Positions 17,817 through 26,518 of a stretch of 64,000 bases of DNA are shown one piece after another. The position numbers and the translations under genes were made by a program. Below the pieces are notes generated by a model. The model saw nothing but the letters and a program-made list of their open reading frames with translations, did not search any database and was not told the DNA's origin. The stretch lies in the NCBI GenBank assembly GCA_026394015.1, contig JAPKZA010000244.1, positions 1 through 64,000 of the forward strand, in the 5' to 3' direction. This DNA comes from Acidobacteriota bacterium. GTDB lineage: Bacteria > Acidobacteriota > Terriglobia > Bryobacterales > Bryobacteraceae. The stretch's first letter is position 1; every line of letters starts with the position of its first letter.

Positions 17817-20800
17817 TTACCATGTGAGTCGGAGGGACATTTGCATGCGGCGGCTGGGGGCGGCGGCGTTGGTTTGGCCGAAGAGCGGGCTCGACAGGTT
17901 GCGGAAATCATCGCCGGCGGCGGTGAGGAAGGGGACGTTGAAGATGTTGAACAGGTCGGTGCGGAATTCGAGGCCGAGGCGCTCGTAGAGGCGGACGTTT
18001 TTCGACAGGGTCCAATCGAAGTTGAGGAGGTTGTTCATGCGTTCGGTGTTGCGGCCGCAGGTGCCGTGGTTGCCGAGGAGGGGTTGGACATATTTGAAAT
18101 TGGCGGAGTTGGTGGTACTGTTGACGCCGCGCGCGGCGGGGGTGGGAAGGGTGGCGCGATCGCCGAAGGTGAAGCCGGTGCCGCCGGAGACGCAGGAGGC
18201 GCGGGCGTTATCGAAGGCGCCGGAGATGTCGCCGTCCATGTTGACGTCGGCGAGGCCGAGGCGGGCGCCGGACATGACCGTGAAGGGGATGCCGGTTTGG
18301 TATTGGTTGATGGAGGCGAAGGTCCAGCCGCCGAGGACGCGATTGTTCTTGTAGAAGGGCAGTTGCCAGACGTGGGAAACGATGAAGCGGTGGGGGATGT
18401 CGTAGGAGGACGGGCCGCGTTCGGCGCGGTAGTTGAACTGGTCCTGAGCGAAGCCACGGTCGGTGGTGGCTTGGCCGGGGCTGTAGTCGGAGCCGTTATC
18501 GATGGAGCGGGACCAGGTGTAGCCGGCCTGGATGGAGAGGCCGCGGGAGAGGGTTTTGCGGAACTCGGTTTGGAGGGAGTGGTAGATGGAGCTGCCGTTG
18601 TCGCGGATGAGGTTGACGGTGTTGAAGCGGGGGTCGATGCGGACGGCGGCGGGGGCGGCGGCGGTGCCATTGGCGCGGGCGGCGAACTGTTGGAACTGGG
18701 TGAGACGGGCTTGTTCGTCGGCGAGACTGGAGGCAGGGGCGGGGCGCTGGGCGGGGTCGGTGGCATTGCCGGGTCCGAGCGTCGTGAGGGCGGTGCCTTT
18801 GGTGGCGACGTAGGCGACGTCGACGACCATGGTGGGGGAGAGGCGGGTTTGGACGCCGAGTGAGTAGTGTTGGGAGTAGGGGTTGCGGAGTTGGGGAATC
18901 TGGGAGGTGATGCCGCCGAGATTGCGGAGGGTGCCGAAGCCACCGATTTGGGTGGAGAATTCGCGCTGGACCTGGGCCGAGCCGGCGAGAAGATTGGCGA
19001 AGCTGTTGGCACCGGTGATTTGGGCGGCGGCGAGACTGCCGGTGTAGTTGGTGGGCGGGGTGGTGCGGCCGGCTTGGAGGCCGTTGAAGAGTTGGGAATC
19101 GAAGTAAATGCCGTAGCCGCCGCGGACGGAGAAACGACCGGCGCCGGGGTTCCAGGCGAAGCCGAGGCGGGGGGCGGCGAGATTGTAGCGGCCCTCGATG
19201 ACGGGTTTTTCGTTCCGGAAGCCGCCGAGGAGCCCGGTGCCGGCTTGGCCGATGGCACCGGTGAGCCGGGGATCGAGGACGGACTGGAGTTGGTTGACTT
19301 CGGCGAGGCCGCCCTGGAACTCCCAACGGAGACCAAGGTTGAGGGTGAGGGTGCGTGTCACTTTGAAATCGTCTTGCACGAAGAGGCCGTGGTAGTCCAT
19401 GCGGAAGCCGCGATAGGTGTTGCCGAAGACCTGGGTATAGGTGGCGGGGGTGCCGGCGAGGAAGGTATCGAGGGAGGCGAAGTTGTAGACGCCGCGGCGG
19501 GAGGAGTCGTTAATGGAATTATCCTGAATGCGGCGGAGGTCGACGCCGGCTTTGAGGATATGGCGGCCGCGGACGTGGGAGACGACGTCGGCGATTTGAT
19601 AGACGTTGAAGATGCGGCCCTGGGGCCAGGATTGGACGGTGCCGAAACCGGCGAGTCCGGCGACGGTGTAGCGGGGGGTGACGGGTTCCTTGGCGGGGCT
19701 GAACAGGGCGCTGGCGCGACCGTAGGAGAGGCGGAGTTCGTTGGTGGTGGCGGGGTTGACGACCCAGGTATCGGCGAGCATGGCGTTTTTGCCTTGGGGG
19801 TCGAATGTCGCGTCGAACTGGGGAAGCGAGCCGGCGGTGCGGGAGAAGCTGGAGCCGGAGTTTTGGAAGTAGCGGGCGGTGAGGTTGTGGGCGCCGAAGT
19901 ACTGGTCGCCACGGAGGAGGAACTGGTCGCTATCGGAAGGCGAGGGGAGCGAGGCGGCGACGGTGCCGATGCGGGGGTTGGAGGTGGCGGCGGTGGGAAG
20001 GGGCAGGAGGGGTAGGATGGCGCGCACGCTGGGGTCCGTGACGGTGGCGCGGGCGGCTTCGGTGGGCACGGCGAGGAGGGAAATTGGGCTGGAGCCACGG
20101 GAGCGGCGGGACTCCCAGCCGCCGAAGAGGAAGGTTTTATCTTTGCGAAGGGGGCCCCCGGCGGTGAGGCCGAAGAAGTTCTGGCGCAGGGGGGTGGCTT
20201 TACCGGTAGGGTCGAAATAGTCGCGGGCGTTGAGGGCGGAATTCTGGAGGAAGTTATACGCCGAGCCATGGAGGGTGTTGGTACCGGAGCGGGTGACCAT
20301 GAGGACTTGGGCGTTGGACTTGACGCCGTATTCGGCGGCCCAGTTGGCGGCGAGGACTTTGAACTCCTGGAGCATGTCGGGGGTGGGTTGCGTCGAGAGG
20401 GCGATGCCGCCGAACTCCCAGTCATTGGCATCGGTGGAATCGAGTTGGTGGGCGGTGGCTTTGGAGCGGCCTCCGTTCGAGTTGAGTTGGCCGGCCTGGG
20501 CGATGTTGAGGGTGGTGAGGGAGCCGCCGCGGGGATTGAAGGTGGGGGTGACGCCGGGGACGAGCGTGATCATATTGACGACGTTTCGGCTGGCGTTGGG
20601 GAGGGTTTGAATTTCGAGGGCGGAGCGGGTGACCGAGCGGAGGGGCTCGAAGGTGTTGAGGAGAGCGGCGGCGGATTCGATGACCTGGACGGTGGAGGAT
20701 TGGGTGGCGAGCGAGAGAGAGAAGTTTTGGGAGATGGTTTGGCTGGTGACGACGGCGAGCTGGACGGAGACCGGGGCGAAGCTGTCTTTCGCGATTTCGA

Positions 20801-21020
20801 GCCGGTAGGGACCGGGGTTGAGGGCGGCGAAGAAGAAGGCGCCGGTGTCGAGGGAGGCGGTTTTGCGGGTTTGGTTGCTGTCGAGGTTGGTGAGGGTGAG
20901 GGTGGCAGCGCCAACGGGCGCGCCGGTGGGATCGGAGATGTTGCCTTCGATTCGACCGGTGGTGTACTGGGCTAAGGCGGCAACGGCGAAGGAAAAGGAA
21001 AGAAGAAGGCGAATGAACAT
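17817..21020 (-). CDS. TonB-dependent (Oar-like) outer-membrane receptor
   Basis: A 1067-residue receptor. Signal peptide (MFIRLLLSFSFAVAALAQ), carboxypeptidase-regulatory domain (RIEGNISDPTGAPVGAATLT), plug with TLNIAQAGQLNSNGGRSKA and LMVTRSGTNTLHGSAYNFLQ, and barrel ending MSLRLTW. All parts are in one frame. The -10 box TATCAT is 6 nt upstream of the start. The stop abuts an old plug fragment of another receptor, so this locus once held at least two receptor genes. Substrate unknown; the nearby sulfatase remnant hints at a former sulfated-polysaccharide locus, which is inference only. Confidence 0.92.
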   Translation of the reverse strand: MFIRLLLSFSFAVAALAQYTTGRIEGNISDPTGAPVGAATLTLTNLDSNQTRKTASLDTGAFFFAALNPGPYRLEIAKDSFAPVSVQLAVVTSQTISQNFSLSLATQSSTVQVIESAAALLNTFEPLRSVTRSALEIQTLPNASRNVVNMITLVPGVTPTFNPRGGSLTTLNIAQAGQLNSNGGRSKATAHQLDSTDANDWEFGGIALSTQPTPDMLQEFKVLAANWAAEYGVKSNAQVLMVTRSGTNTLHGSAYNFLQNSALNARDYFDPTGKATPLRQNFFGLTAGGPLRKDKTFLFGGWESRRSRGSSPISLLAVPTEAARATVTDPSVRAILPLLPLPTAATSNPRIGTVAASLPSPSDSDQFLLRGDQYFGAHNLTARYFQNSGSSFSRTAGSLPQFDATFDPQGKNAMLADTWVVNPATTNELRLSYGRASALFSPAKEPVTPRYTVAGLAGFGTVQSWPQGRIFNVYQIADVVSHVRGRHILKAGVDLRRIQDNSINDSSRRGVYNFASLDTFLAGTPATYTQVFGNTYRGFRMDYHGLFVQDDFKVTRTLTLNLGLRWEFQGGLAEVNQLQSVLDPRLTGAIGQAGTGLLGGFRNEKPVIEGRYNLAAPRLGFAWNPGAGRFSVRGGYGIYFDSQLFNGLQAGRTTPPTNYTGSLAAAQITGANSFANLLAGSAQVQREFSTQIGGFGTLRNLGGITSQIPQLRNPYSQHYSLGVQTRLSPTMVVDVAYVATKGTALTTLGPGNATDPAQRPAPASSLADEQARLTQFQQFAARANGTAAAPAAVRIDPRFNTVNLIRDNGSSIYHSLQTEFRKTLSRGLSIQAGYTWSRSIDNGSDYSPGQATTDRGFAQDQFNYRAERGPSSYDIPHRFIVSHVWQLPFYKNNRVLGGWTFASINQYQTGIPFTVMSGARLGLADVNMDGDISGAFDNARASCVSGGTGFTFGDRATLPTPAARGVNSTTNSANFKYVQPLLGNHGTCGRNTERMNNLLNFDWTLSKNVRLYERLGLEFRTDLFNIFNVPFLTAAGDDFRNLSSPLFGQTNAAAPSRRMQMSLRLTW

Positions 21021-21026
21021 TTTTTC

Positions 21027-21032
21027 ATGATA
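21027..21032 (-). promoter_or_regulatory. -10 box of TonB receptor gene (leaderless type)
   Basis: Reverse-strand TATCAT ends 6 nt before the ATG at 21020; the intervening bases are A-rich (GAAAAA). Confidence 0.5.
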
Positions 21033-21075
21033 GCGAAAGGAGATGACGGCGTCATTTCATTCGCGTGACAGTTGG

Positions 21076-22620
21076 TTATGGTAATTGAGGGCGAAGTCCG
21101 AGACGGCGGATCATGCGGAGGAGGGAGTTGGGATGGATGCCGAGGAGGGCGGCGGCTTGTTTGTAGTCGCCTTTGGCCCGGGTCCAGGCCTCGACAATGG
21201 CGGTGCCTTTGGCTTGGGAGAAGCCGGCGGCGGGCTTGGGGGGTTCGTTGAGCTCTTCGGGTAGGTCGTCGGGTTCGATGAAGCGAGTCGAGCCGAGGAC
21301 GGAGGCTCGTTCCAGGCAGTTTTGGAGTTCACGGACGTTGCCGGGCCAGTCGTAGGCGGTGAGCAGGCGCATGGCGGCGGGGGAGATGCCGTCGATGGGG
21401 CGGGTGGCACGGGCGAGGAAGTGGCTGGCGAGGGCGGGGATATCGAGTTTGCGTTCGCGGAGGGGCGGGGTGTGGAGGGTGACGACGTTGAGGCGGTGAT
21501 AGAGATCTTCGCGGAAGCGGCCGGCTTTGACTTCGGCGGAGAGTTCGCGGTTGGTGGCGGCGAGGATACGGGCGTCGAGTTTGATGGTTTGGCGACCGCC
21601 GATGCGTTCAAACTCGCGCTGCTGGAGGACGCGGAGGAATTTGGCTTGGAGTTGCGGGGCGAGTTCGCCGACTTCATCGAGGAAGACGGTGCCGCCGGCG
21701 GCGGTTTCGAGCTTGCCGGGCTTGCGTTCGATGGCGCCGGTGAAGGCGCCTTTTTCGTGGCCGAAGAGTTCGCTTTCGAGGAGGCTTTCGCCGAAGACGG
21801 CGCAGTTGAGGGCGAGGAAGGGGCCTTTGGCGCGGTTGCTGGCGCGATGGATGGCTTGGGCGATGACCTCTTTGCCGGTGCCGGTTTCGCCGAGGATGAG
21901 GACCGTGGCTTCCGAGGGCGCAGCGCGGAGGGCGAGGTTGAGGACGCGGAGCCAGTTCGGGCTTTGGCCGATGATGCCGGAGAGGCGTTCGCGGAGGACG
22001 GCGTTTTCGGATTTGAGGGAGTTGAGATGGAGTTGGCTTTCGAGGGCAACGGTGGCGAGGGTGGCGAGGGCTCCGAGGGTATCGTCATCTGGCGTGGGGC
22101 CGGGGTAGTCGAGGCGGAGGGCTCCGATGCGCTCGCCGCGGGCGAAGACGGGGACGGTGGCTATGCGTTCGCGGTGGTCGACGGAAACGTCTTCGGGGCC
22201 GGGGCCAAGGGTAAACCGGATGGCCGCACAGCCGAGGAGTTGGGCGAGGTGTTGCTCGATGATCGGGTTGGGTCCGGCGAGGAGCGCGCGGAAGAGAAAG
22301 ATCATGGTGCAGGCTTCGAGGAGGGCGGGGGCGCGGCCGGCGGTATCGGGTTCAAAGACGAAGCGATGGGGGCCGATCGAGATGTGGTCACCGGGGTTGA
22401 GATCGTCTTCGCGAATGCGGAGGCCGTTGACAAGGGTGCCTTCGGCGGAACGGAGATCGGTGAGGCGGCGGCCGACGAAGACGCAGTGACGCCAGGCAAC
22501 GCCTTGGCCTTCGAGGACGATGCCAGCGTCGGGGTCGCGGCCGACGATGGTTTCGACATCGGGGAGGGGGATGGCCTGGCCGGCTAAGGGTCCGTAGAGA
22601 GAGAGGAGACGGGCGGACAT
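21076..22620 (-). CDS. sigma-54-dependent transcriptional activator with FHA and GAF-like domains
   Basis: A 514-residue bacterial enhancer-binding protein. Residues about 20-90 form an FHA domain ([16 protein letters not shown]...TLVNGLRI), about 110-215 a GAF-like sensory region, about 230-455 the AAA+ domain, and the last 40 residues a Fis-type HTH ([20 protein letters not shown]). The AAA+ part has Walker A GETGTGKE, the sigma-54 contact loop GAFTGA, Walker [13 protein letters not shown] and arginine finger region [12 protein letters not shown], so it should be active. FHA suggests control through phosphothreonine proteins. It is divergent from two small exported proteins with a sigma-54-type promoter between. 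Confidence 0.93.
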   Translation of the reverse strand: MSARLLSLYGPLAGQAIPLPDVETIVGRDPDAGIVLEGQGVAWRHCVFVGRRLTDLRSAEGTLVNGLRIREDDLNPGDHISIGPHRFVFEPDTAGRAPALLEACTMIFLFRALLAGPNPIIEQHLAQLLGCAAIRFTLGPGPEDVSVDHRERIATVPVFARGERIGALRLDYPGPTPDDDTLGALATLATVALESQLHLNSLKSENAVLRERLSGIIGQSPNWLRVLNLALRAAPSEATVLILGETGTGKEVIAQAIHRASNRAKGPFLALNCAVFGESLLESELFGHEKGAFTGAIERKPGKLETAAGGTVFLDEVGELAPQLQAKFLRVLQQREFERIGGRQTIKLDARILAATNRELSAEVKAGRFREDLYHRLNVVTLHTPPLRERKLDIPALASHFLARATRPIDGISPAAMRLLTAYDWPGNVRELQNCLERASVLGSTRFIEPDDLPEELNEPPKPAAGFSQAKGTAIVEAWTRAKGDYKQAAALLGIHPNSLLRMIRRLGLRPQLP

Positions 22621-22629
22621 GGCGAGAAC

Positions 22630-22635
22630 AGTGTA
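22630..22635 (-). promoter_or_regulatory. -10 box of the activator gene
   Basis: Reverse-strand TACACT lies 9 nt before the activator start at 22620; no Shine-Dalgarno sequence is visible. Confidence 0.35.
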
Positions 22636-22641
22636 TCAGGA

Positions 22642-22678
22642 TTAACCAATGGGTTAACGGAATTCTCCGGATGGTTAA
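22642..22678. promoter_or_regulatory. GGTTAA repeats, candidate activator binding sites
   Basis: TTAACC (22642-22647) and GGTTAA (22652-22657) form a perfect palindrome around AATG; a third GGTTAA is at 22673-22678, 21 bp from the second. They lie about 45-80 bp upstream of the -24/-12 element, a usual distance for an enhancer site of a sigma-54 activator, and next to the activator's own start. Confidence 0.55.
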
Positions 22679-22719
22679 TTCAGGGGCATAGGCTGTATAA
22701 GAATCCATCACTTAGATGG

Positions 22720-22735
22720 TGGCGAAGGACCTGCA
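22720..22735 (+). promoter_or_regulatory. sigma-54-type (-24/-12) promoter
   Basis: TGGCGAAGGACCTGCA matches TGGCAC-N5-TTGCA with GG (22721-22722) and GC (22733-22734) exactly 10 bp apart, as RpoN requires. Start of transcription would be near 22746, leaving a leader of about 40 nt that ends in a good AGGAG before the ATG at 22785. Confidence 0.6.
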
Positions 22736-22784
22736 TTAGAGAGAGCAGGATCCAGATGGATCGCAACGAACAGGAGATACGACA

Positions 22785-23168
22785 ATGACGAAAGCACTGG
22801 TAGTGGCGATGTTGGCGGCAGTGAGCATGAAGGCGGAGACTCTGGAGGCGAAAGTAACCTTCCCGTTTGTGGTGTCTGGGGTGCCGATGCCGGCGGGCGA
22901 GTATCGGATTGGGGCGGTGGGGCTGGGTCGGCACACGATCAGCAACGCGAAGACCGGCAAGAAGGTGATTTTGGCGGGTTTTGGGACGGCAGCGAATCAG
23001 AGCCGCAGCCCGGTGGCGCCGCACTTGGGATTTACCTGCTCGGCGAGCCGATGCGCTCTGTCGCAGGTTTGGTTTGAGAGCGCGGGAGTGGAGAACCGGC
23101 GGGTTCGGGAGCAGATGGAAGCGGGGAGCGAGCCGGTGGAAATGGCTGTTGTGGCGATGACTCGGTAG
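22785..23168 (+). CDS. small exported protein, tandem copy 1
   Basis: A 127-residue protein with a short hydrophobic N-terminus (MTKALVVAMLAAVSMKA) that probably acts as a signal peptide. The mature part starts with the pattern AKVTFPFVVSGVPMPAGEYR, followed by TGKKVILAGFG and a CSASRCALSQVWF segment with two cysteines four residues apart. This pattern recurs in many uncharacterised Acidobacteriota proteins; function unknown. AGGAG is well placed before the start. It is the first gene of a tandem pair behind a sigma-54-type promoter. Confidence 0.8.
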   Translation: MTKALVVAMLAAVSMKAETLEAKVTFPFVVSGVPMPAGEYRIGAVGLGRHTISNAKTGKKVILAGFGTAANQSRSPVAPHLGFTCSASRCALSQVWFESAGVENRRVREQMEAGSEPVEMAVVAMTR

Positions 23169-23208
23169 TAGAACGGTTCGGAATCATTAACTTACAGGAG
23201 AAACGACA

Positions 23209-23592
23209 ATGACGAAAGCAATTGTGACGATGATGATGGCGGTCGTGAGCATGCAGGCCGAGACGATGATCGCGAAGATCAACTTTCCGTTCGCGGCGTC
23301 CGGGGTGAGGATGCCGGCGGGAATTTACAACGTAGCACCGACGGGCCAAGGGTTGTTCACGGTTCAGAACAACTTTACGGGCAAGGCGGTGGTGTTGATC
23401 GGATTTAGCTCGGCGTCGGAGAACAACCGGGCGATGGCGAAATCCCACCTTAGCTTTGCTTGTGGGGCGAGCGGCTGTGCGCTGACGCAAGTGTGGCTGA
23501 AGGATCGGGGCGTAGAGAATCAGAAGGTCCGTCGGGAGTTGGAATCGACGAGCGCGCCAGTGCAAGTAGCGGTTGTGAGGATGACTCGTTAG
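23209..23592 (+). CDS. small exported protein, tandem copy 2
   Basis: Also 127 residues and clearly a paralogue of the gene at 22785-23168: same start (MTKAIVTMMMAVVSMQAE), KINFPFAASGVRMPAGIY, TGKAVVLIGF, CGASGCALTQVWL with the same cysteine spacing, and the same ending VAVVRMTR. The 40-nt gap has its own AGGAG, repeated from copy 1 (CAGGAGAAACGACAATGACG), so the duplication included the ribosome-binding site. A 15-bp terminator hairpin follows. The divergence of the two copies suggests an old duplication kept by selection. Confidence 0.8.
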   Translation: MTKAIVTMMMAVVSMQAETMIAKINFPFAASGVRMPAGIYNVAPTGQGLFTVQNNFTGKAVVLIGFSSASENNRAMAKSHLSFACGASGCALTQVWLKDRGVENQKVRRELESTSAPVQVAVVRMTR

Positions 23593-23638
23593 GAACGATG
23601 CCGACGGGGCAACGGCTGCAATTCGCAGGGAGAAAACT

Positions 23639-23676
23639 CTTCGGCATGGGCTCAACAGGTCGAGCCCATGCCGAAG
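23639..23676. terminator. bidirectional terminator hairpin
   Basis: Perfect 15-bp stem (CTTCGGCATGGGCTC at 23639-23653, complement at 23662-23676) with an 8-nt loop, lying between convergent genes. AAAACT precedes and TTATCGTT follows, so it may serve both strands. Confidence 0.75.
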
Positions 23677-23720
23677 TTATCGTTGGTTCAAGGAATGGTT
23701 GGCGGCCATGTCCCGGTCAA

Positions 23721-24509
23721 TTACGACTTCGCTGGAGCCACGTAGTGCCCCGAGCAATTCTTCAACCGGGAAGCGAATAAGCCCAAATCTGGATTCTCCA
23801 TGCGCGCGTAGGGCAATGGAGCGCGACTAATCAGAGTAAAACAGTCGATCAGCAGGCCGTCGGTATCGAGCCAAGAAATCAGCTCTTGTCGACAGTCCAG
23901 TCCCTTTGCTTCACAAAGCTCCCGAACAAAATCGGCGGTAACCTCCGGATCTCTCCAGTGGGTCTCGGGAATCAATTGAAAGTACTTTCTCCAACGCCAT
24001 GAGGGCACGATCTTCGCCCAAAACCGCTTTCGATCCAAGATGTCCTTGTAGGCACCGAGGTTTGAGTGGTGAATGAAGGCGATACCGTCATTCGTCAAAA
24101 TTCTGTCCAATTCCAGGATGTATGCCCGAATGGTATCTCGATCGATGTGAACGAGCGAATCGTAACTAAAACAGAAAGAAATTGAACGCTCCTTGATGAC
24201 AGGAAGTGACACTCCGTCCGTAAGATGGAAAGTGAGGTCGGGGAATTTCTTCCGACTGGCCGAAATGGCTGTTTCGGAGACGTCTATTCCCACGTATTGC
24301 TGGCAGAATTGCTTCAGATAACCAGTCCATCGACCGAACCCTGAGGCGATTTCGAGGACGGTACCGGTCGGGAGGTAGCGGCCAATCCGAGGATAGAGAA
24401 CGGCCCACCAAACTTGATTTGAGTCGCCCCATGCCTGTGACCACTCATCGCCGTCCTGCGGCCAATCATACGTATTCCATTTGTCTCGATTTTCTTCAAC
24501 GGTTGCCAT
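23721..24509 (-). CDS. class I SAM-dependent methyltransferase
   Basis: A 262-residue methyltransferase. The SAM-binding motif is VLEIASGFGRWTGYLKQFCQ near residue 50, followed by YVGIDVSETAIS and HLTDGVSLPV; FCFSYDSLVHID forms motif IV and LIHHSNLG-like sequence (IAFIHHSNLGAY) motif VI. The substrate is unknown; the N-terminus (MATVEENRDKWNTYDWPQDGDEW) resembles methyltransferases of surface-polysaccharide clusters. The gene is visibly more A+T-rich than all neighbours and lies between a dead IS element and the tandem small genes, so it was probably acquired. A TAGGAT box is 8 nt upstream of the start. Confidence 0.85.
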   Translation of the reverse strand: MATVEENRDKWNTYDWPQDGDEWSQAWGDSNQVWWAVLYPRIGRYLPTGTVLEIASGFGRWTGYLKQFCQQYVGIDVSETAISASRKKFPDLTFHLTDGVSLPVIKERSISFCFSYDSLVHIDRDTIRAYILELDRILTNDGIAFIHHSNLGAYKDILDRKRFWAKIVPSWRWRKYFQLIPETHWRDPEVTADFVRELCEAKGLDCRQELISWLDTDGLLIDCFTLISRAPLPYARMENPDLGLFASRLKNCSGHYVAPAKS

Positions 24510-24517
24510 TTGGTTCT

Positions 24518-24523
24518 ATCCTA
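24518..24523 (-). promoter_or_regulatory. -10 box of the methyltransferase gene
   Basis: Reverse-strand TAGGAT lies 8 nt before the ATG at 24509. Confidence 0.35.
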
Positions 24524-24570
24524 TAATCGGCAGAATAGCACGACCCTGCCGATGCGACCCTGTTGCGTCT

Positions 24571-25985
24571 TGTCCAATACAAGATGAGCCTGGAGAGCCG
24601 GTCGATTCCAACACAAGATGAGCCTGAAGGGGTCCGGATGGGCCAAGCTGGGGATTGCTCATTCGAATGCAGCAGACGGAGAATCCGAGCCTGGAGCAGA
24701 TGCGGGCTTTTCTGGAGGGCAGACAGGAGTTGGACTTCCACGCCGAGGGGCGAGCCGCAATCTACGCCTGGGTGGAGCGGACGTTGAGGCGGCAGCGGCA
24801 CCCCAAACTGAGCCGCGAATCCAAGGGCTTGGTGCGACGCTACATCGCCAAGATGACGGGGCTGAGCCGGGCGCAATTGACGCGGCTGATCAACAAGTTT
24901 GTGAAGACGCAAGAGGTCAAGCCAACGGTGTATCGACGACGCCGGTTTCGACGGCGCTACACAACAGCCGATGTGGCGACGCTGGTCGCAGCCGATCAGG
25001 CGCACGGGCGGCTGAGTGGGCCGGCGACCTGCGCCATCTTGAAACGAGAGTACGAGGTGTTCGGCAATCAGCAGTGCAAACGGCTGGCGGCGATCTCGAA
25101 TGGGTACCTGTACAATTTGCGAAACAGTGCGGGCTACCGGCGGCAGCGCATCGACTACACCGCACGAGCCCGACGCCCGTCTCGATCGGGGAACGGCGCA
25201 AGCCGACCCGGAAGGCCAGCCGGGCTTTGTGCGGATCGACACCGTGCACCAAGGTGACCGAGACGGAGTCAAAGGTGTGTATCCCATCAATGCCGTCGAT
25301 GAAGTTACGCAATGGCAGGTGGTGGGGGCGGCCTCCCACATCAGCGAAGCGTGGCTGATGCCGGTTTTACAAGCGATTCTGGCCCAATTCCCCTTCGTGG
25401 TGTTGCACTTCCACTCCGACAACGGCAGTGAGTTCATCAACCATGTCGTGGCTGAGCTGTTGAAGAAACTGCTGATTGAACAAGCGAAGTCGCGTCCCCG
25501 ACGTTTCAATGACGGACATCGGCTTCGTGGAAGCCAAAAGCGGAGCCGTGATCCGGAAGCAGATGGGCTATCTGCATATTGGGGCAGAGCACGCCGCACC
25601 CATCCATGACTTCTACCGCGAGCACCTCAACCCCCACTTGAACTTCCACCGGCCTTGCGGCCAGGCCGATATTATCATCGATACCAAGGGTGAGGAGAAG
25701 CGAGTCTACAAACGGTATGCCACCCTTGGGAGGTCTTCCAACAAATCCCCGACCCTGCTCAGCATCTCCGCCCCGGTCAGACGATGGCGGCGCTGGCGGC
25801 GGAAGCGCTGCGCATCAGCGACACCGAGTCGGGGCGCCGCATGCAAGAAGCTAAATGCATTTTGTTCCGTAGCTTATACCCGGAGGCGCGCCCTGCGTAA
25901 CCGGACGAAAACGGCCGTGGAAAGGAGCCCTTACTTGGTCCCGGTTACCCCGGAGTGCCCTCCAGGCTCATCTTTCAATTGGAAT
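24571..25985 (+). mobile_element. inactive DDE insertion sequence with terminal inverted repeats
   Basis: The left end (24571-24597) and the inverse of the right end (about 25957-25985) share TCCAAT followed by AAGATGAGCCTGGAG with few mismatches. A second partial copy of the left repeat (ACAAGATGAGCCTGAAGG) is at 24612-24629, which may be an internal transposase-binding site. Between them lies one frameshifted integrase-type transposase gene. No clear target-site duplication is visible. Confidence 0.75.
24655..25900 (+). pseudogene. integrase-type (DDE) transposase with multiple frameshifts
   Basis: The conceptual protein has an N-terminal helix-turn-helix region (LVRRYIAKMTGLSRAQLTRL) and an rve integrase core with the triad D (GFVRIDTVHQGD), D (LHFHSDNGSEFI) and E (IGFVEAKSGAVIR), as in IS481-like and related families. 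Reading requires at least four frame changes: near 25160 and 25200 (SPTPVSIGERRKP lies in a third frame), near 25510, and near 25722 (WEVFQQIPDPAQHL). The last part ends at a TAA at 25898-25900. No single product can be made, so the element is dead unless rescued in trans. Confidence 0.85.
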
Positions 25986-26006
25986 GTGCTGTTCCAGGAG
26001 CATGTA

Positions 26007-26260
26007 ATGAGAAAAGCGGATGTGCCGGTGGTCCTGGCGGCCGTGAGCAAGCGGCTGGAGGGATCGATCATCAGGATTTAGTTTCCGATTTGCGGCTTAG
26101 GGGGTGATTTCGGCGGGGATGCGCAAGGTCGCGCCGATCGGGGGGCTATGGGACAAGAAAGTGGTTCTGAGCGGATTTCATTCGGCACCGAATGGAGGAG
26201 CGACAAGTGGTTTTTGAGAGCGCGACGAAGCGGAGTTGCGTTTCGATGTTCACCAGACCG
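26007..26260 (+). pseudogene. decayed third copy of the small exported protein
   Basis: The sequence aligns with the tandem genes at 22785 and 23209: CAGGAG before an ATG at 26007, MRKADVPVVLAAVS for MTKAIVTMMMAVVS, then in-frame stop TAG at 26079-26081, TTTCCGATTTGCGGC for the codons of FPFAA, SAGM and KVAPIGG for MPAG and NVAPTGQ, KKVVLSGF for KAVVLIGF, and QVVFESA for QVWFESA, in shifting frames. It begins about 22 bp after the IS right end, so the insertion separated it from its upstream region. It carries no usable ORF. Confidence 0.75.
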
Positions 26261-26420
26261 CGGTTCGTCGAAACTTCCAGGAAGGGGGCGTAGGGGTGTT
26301 GCTCATTCGGAACGAGGCGCGAGGCTACGCGGGGTTGGGCGATCCGGCGATAGGTCTACCGGTAGGCGACGCAACGACGCCCGAGCGAGAAGTAGGCTGG
26401 AGCGCGGACTTCGACAGCCA

Positions 26421-26459
26421 CCACCGTTGGCCAGAGCACGGTGCCCTGGCCAACGGTGG
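26421..26459. terminator. 14-bp perfect hairpin, possible terminator
   Basis: CCACCGTTGGCCAG (26421-26434) and its complement (26446-26459) with an 11-nt loop, about 60 bp from the stop of the receptor gene on the reverse strand. No T-run follows on either side. No credible gene lies between the decayed small gene and 26518. Confidence 0.6.
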
Positions 26460-26518
26460 TAGGCGAACTGGCGAGACGGACCAGTCTATTGCGGGCGATG
26501 GCTGAGGTGCAGAACGGG

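Noticed and set aside
26236..26505. 89-codon frame downstream of the decayed small gene
   Set aside because: It runs through the end of the pseudogene and a perfect hairpin, with no ribosome-binding site or recognisable motif.
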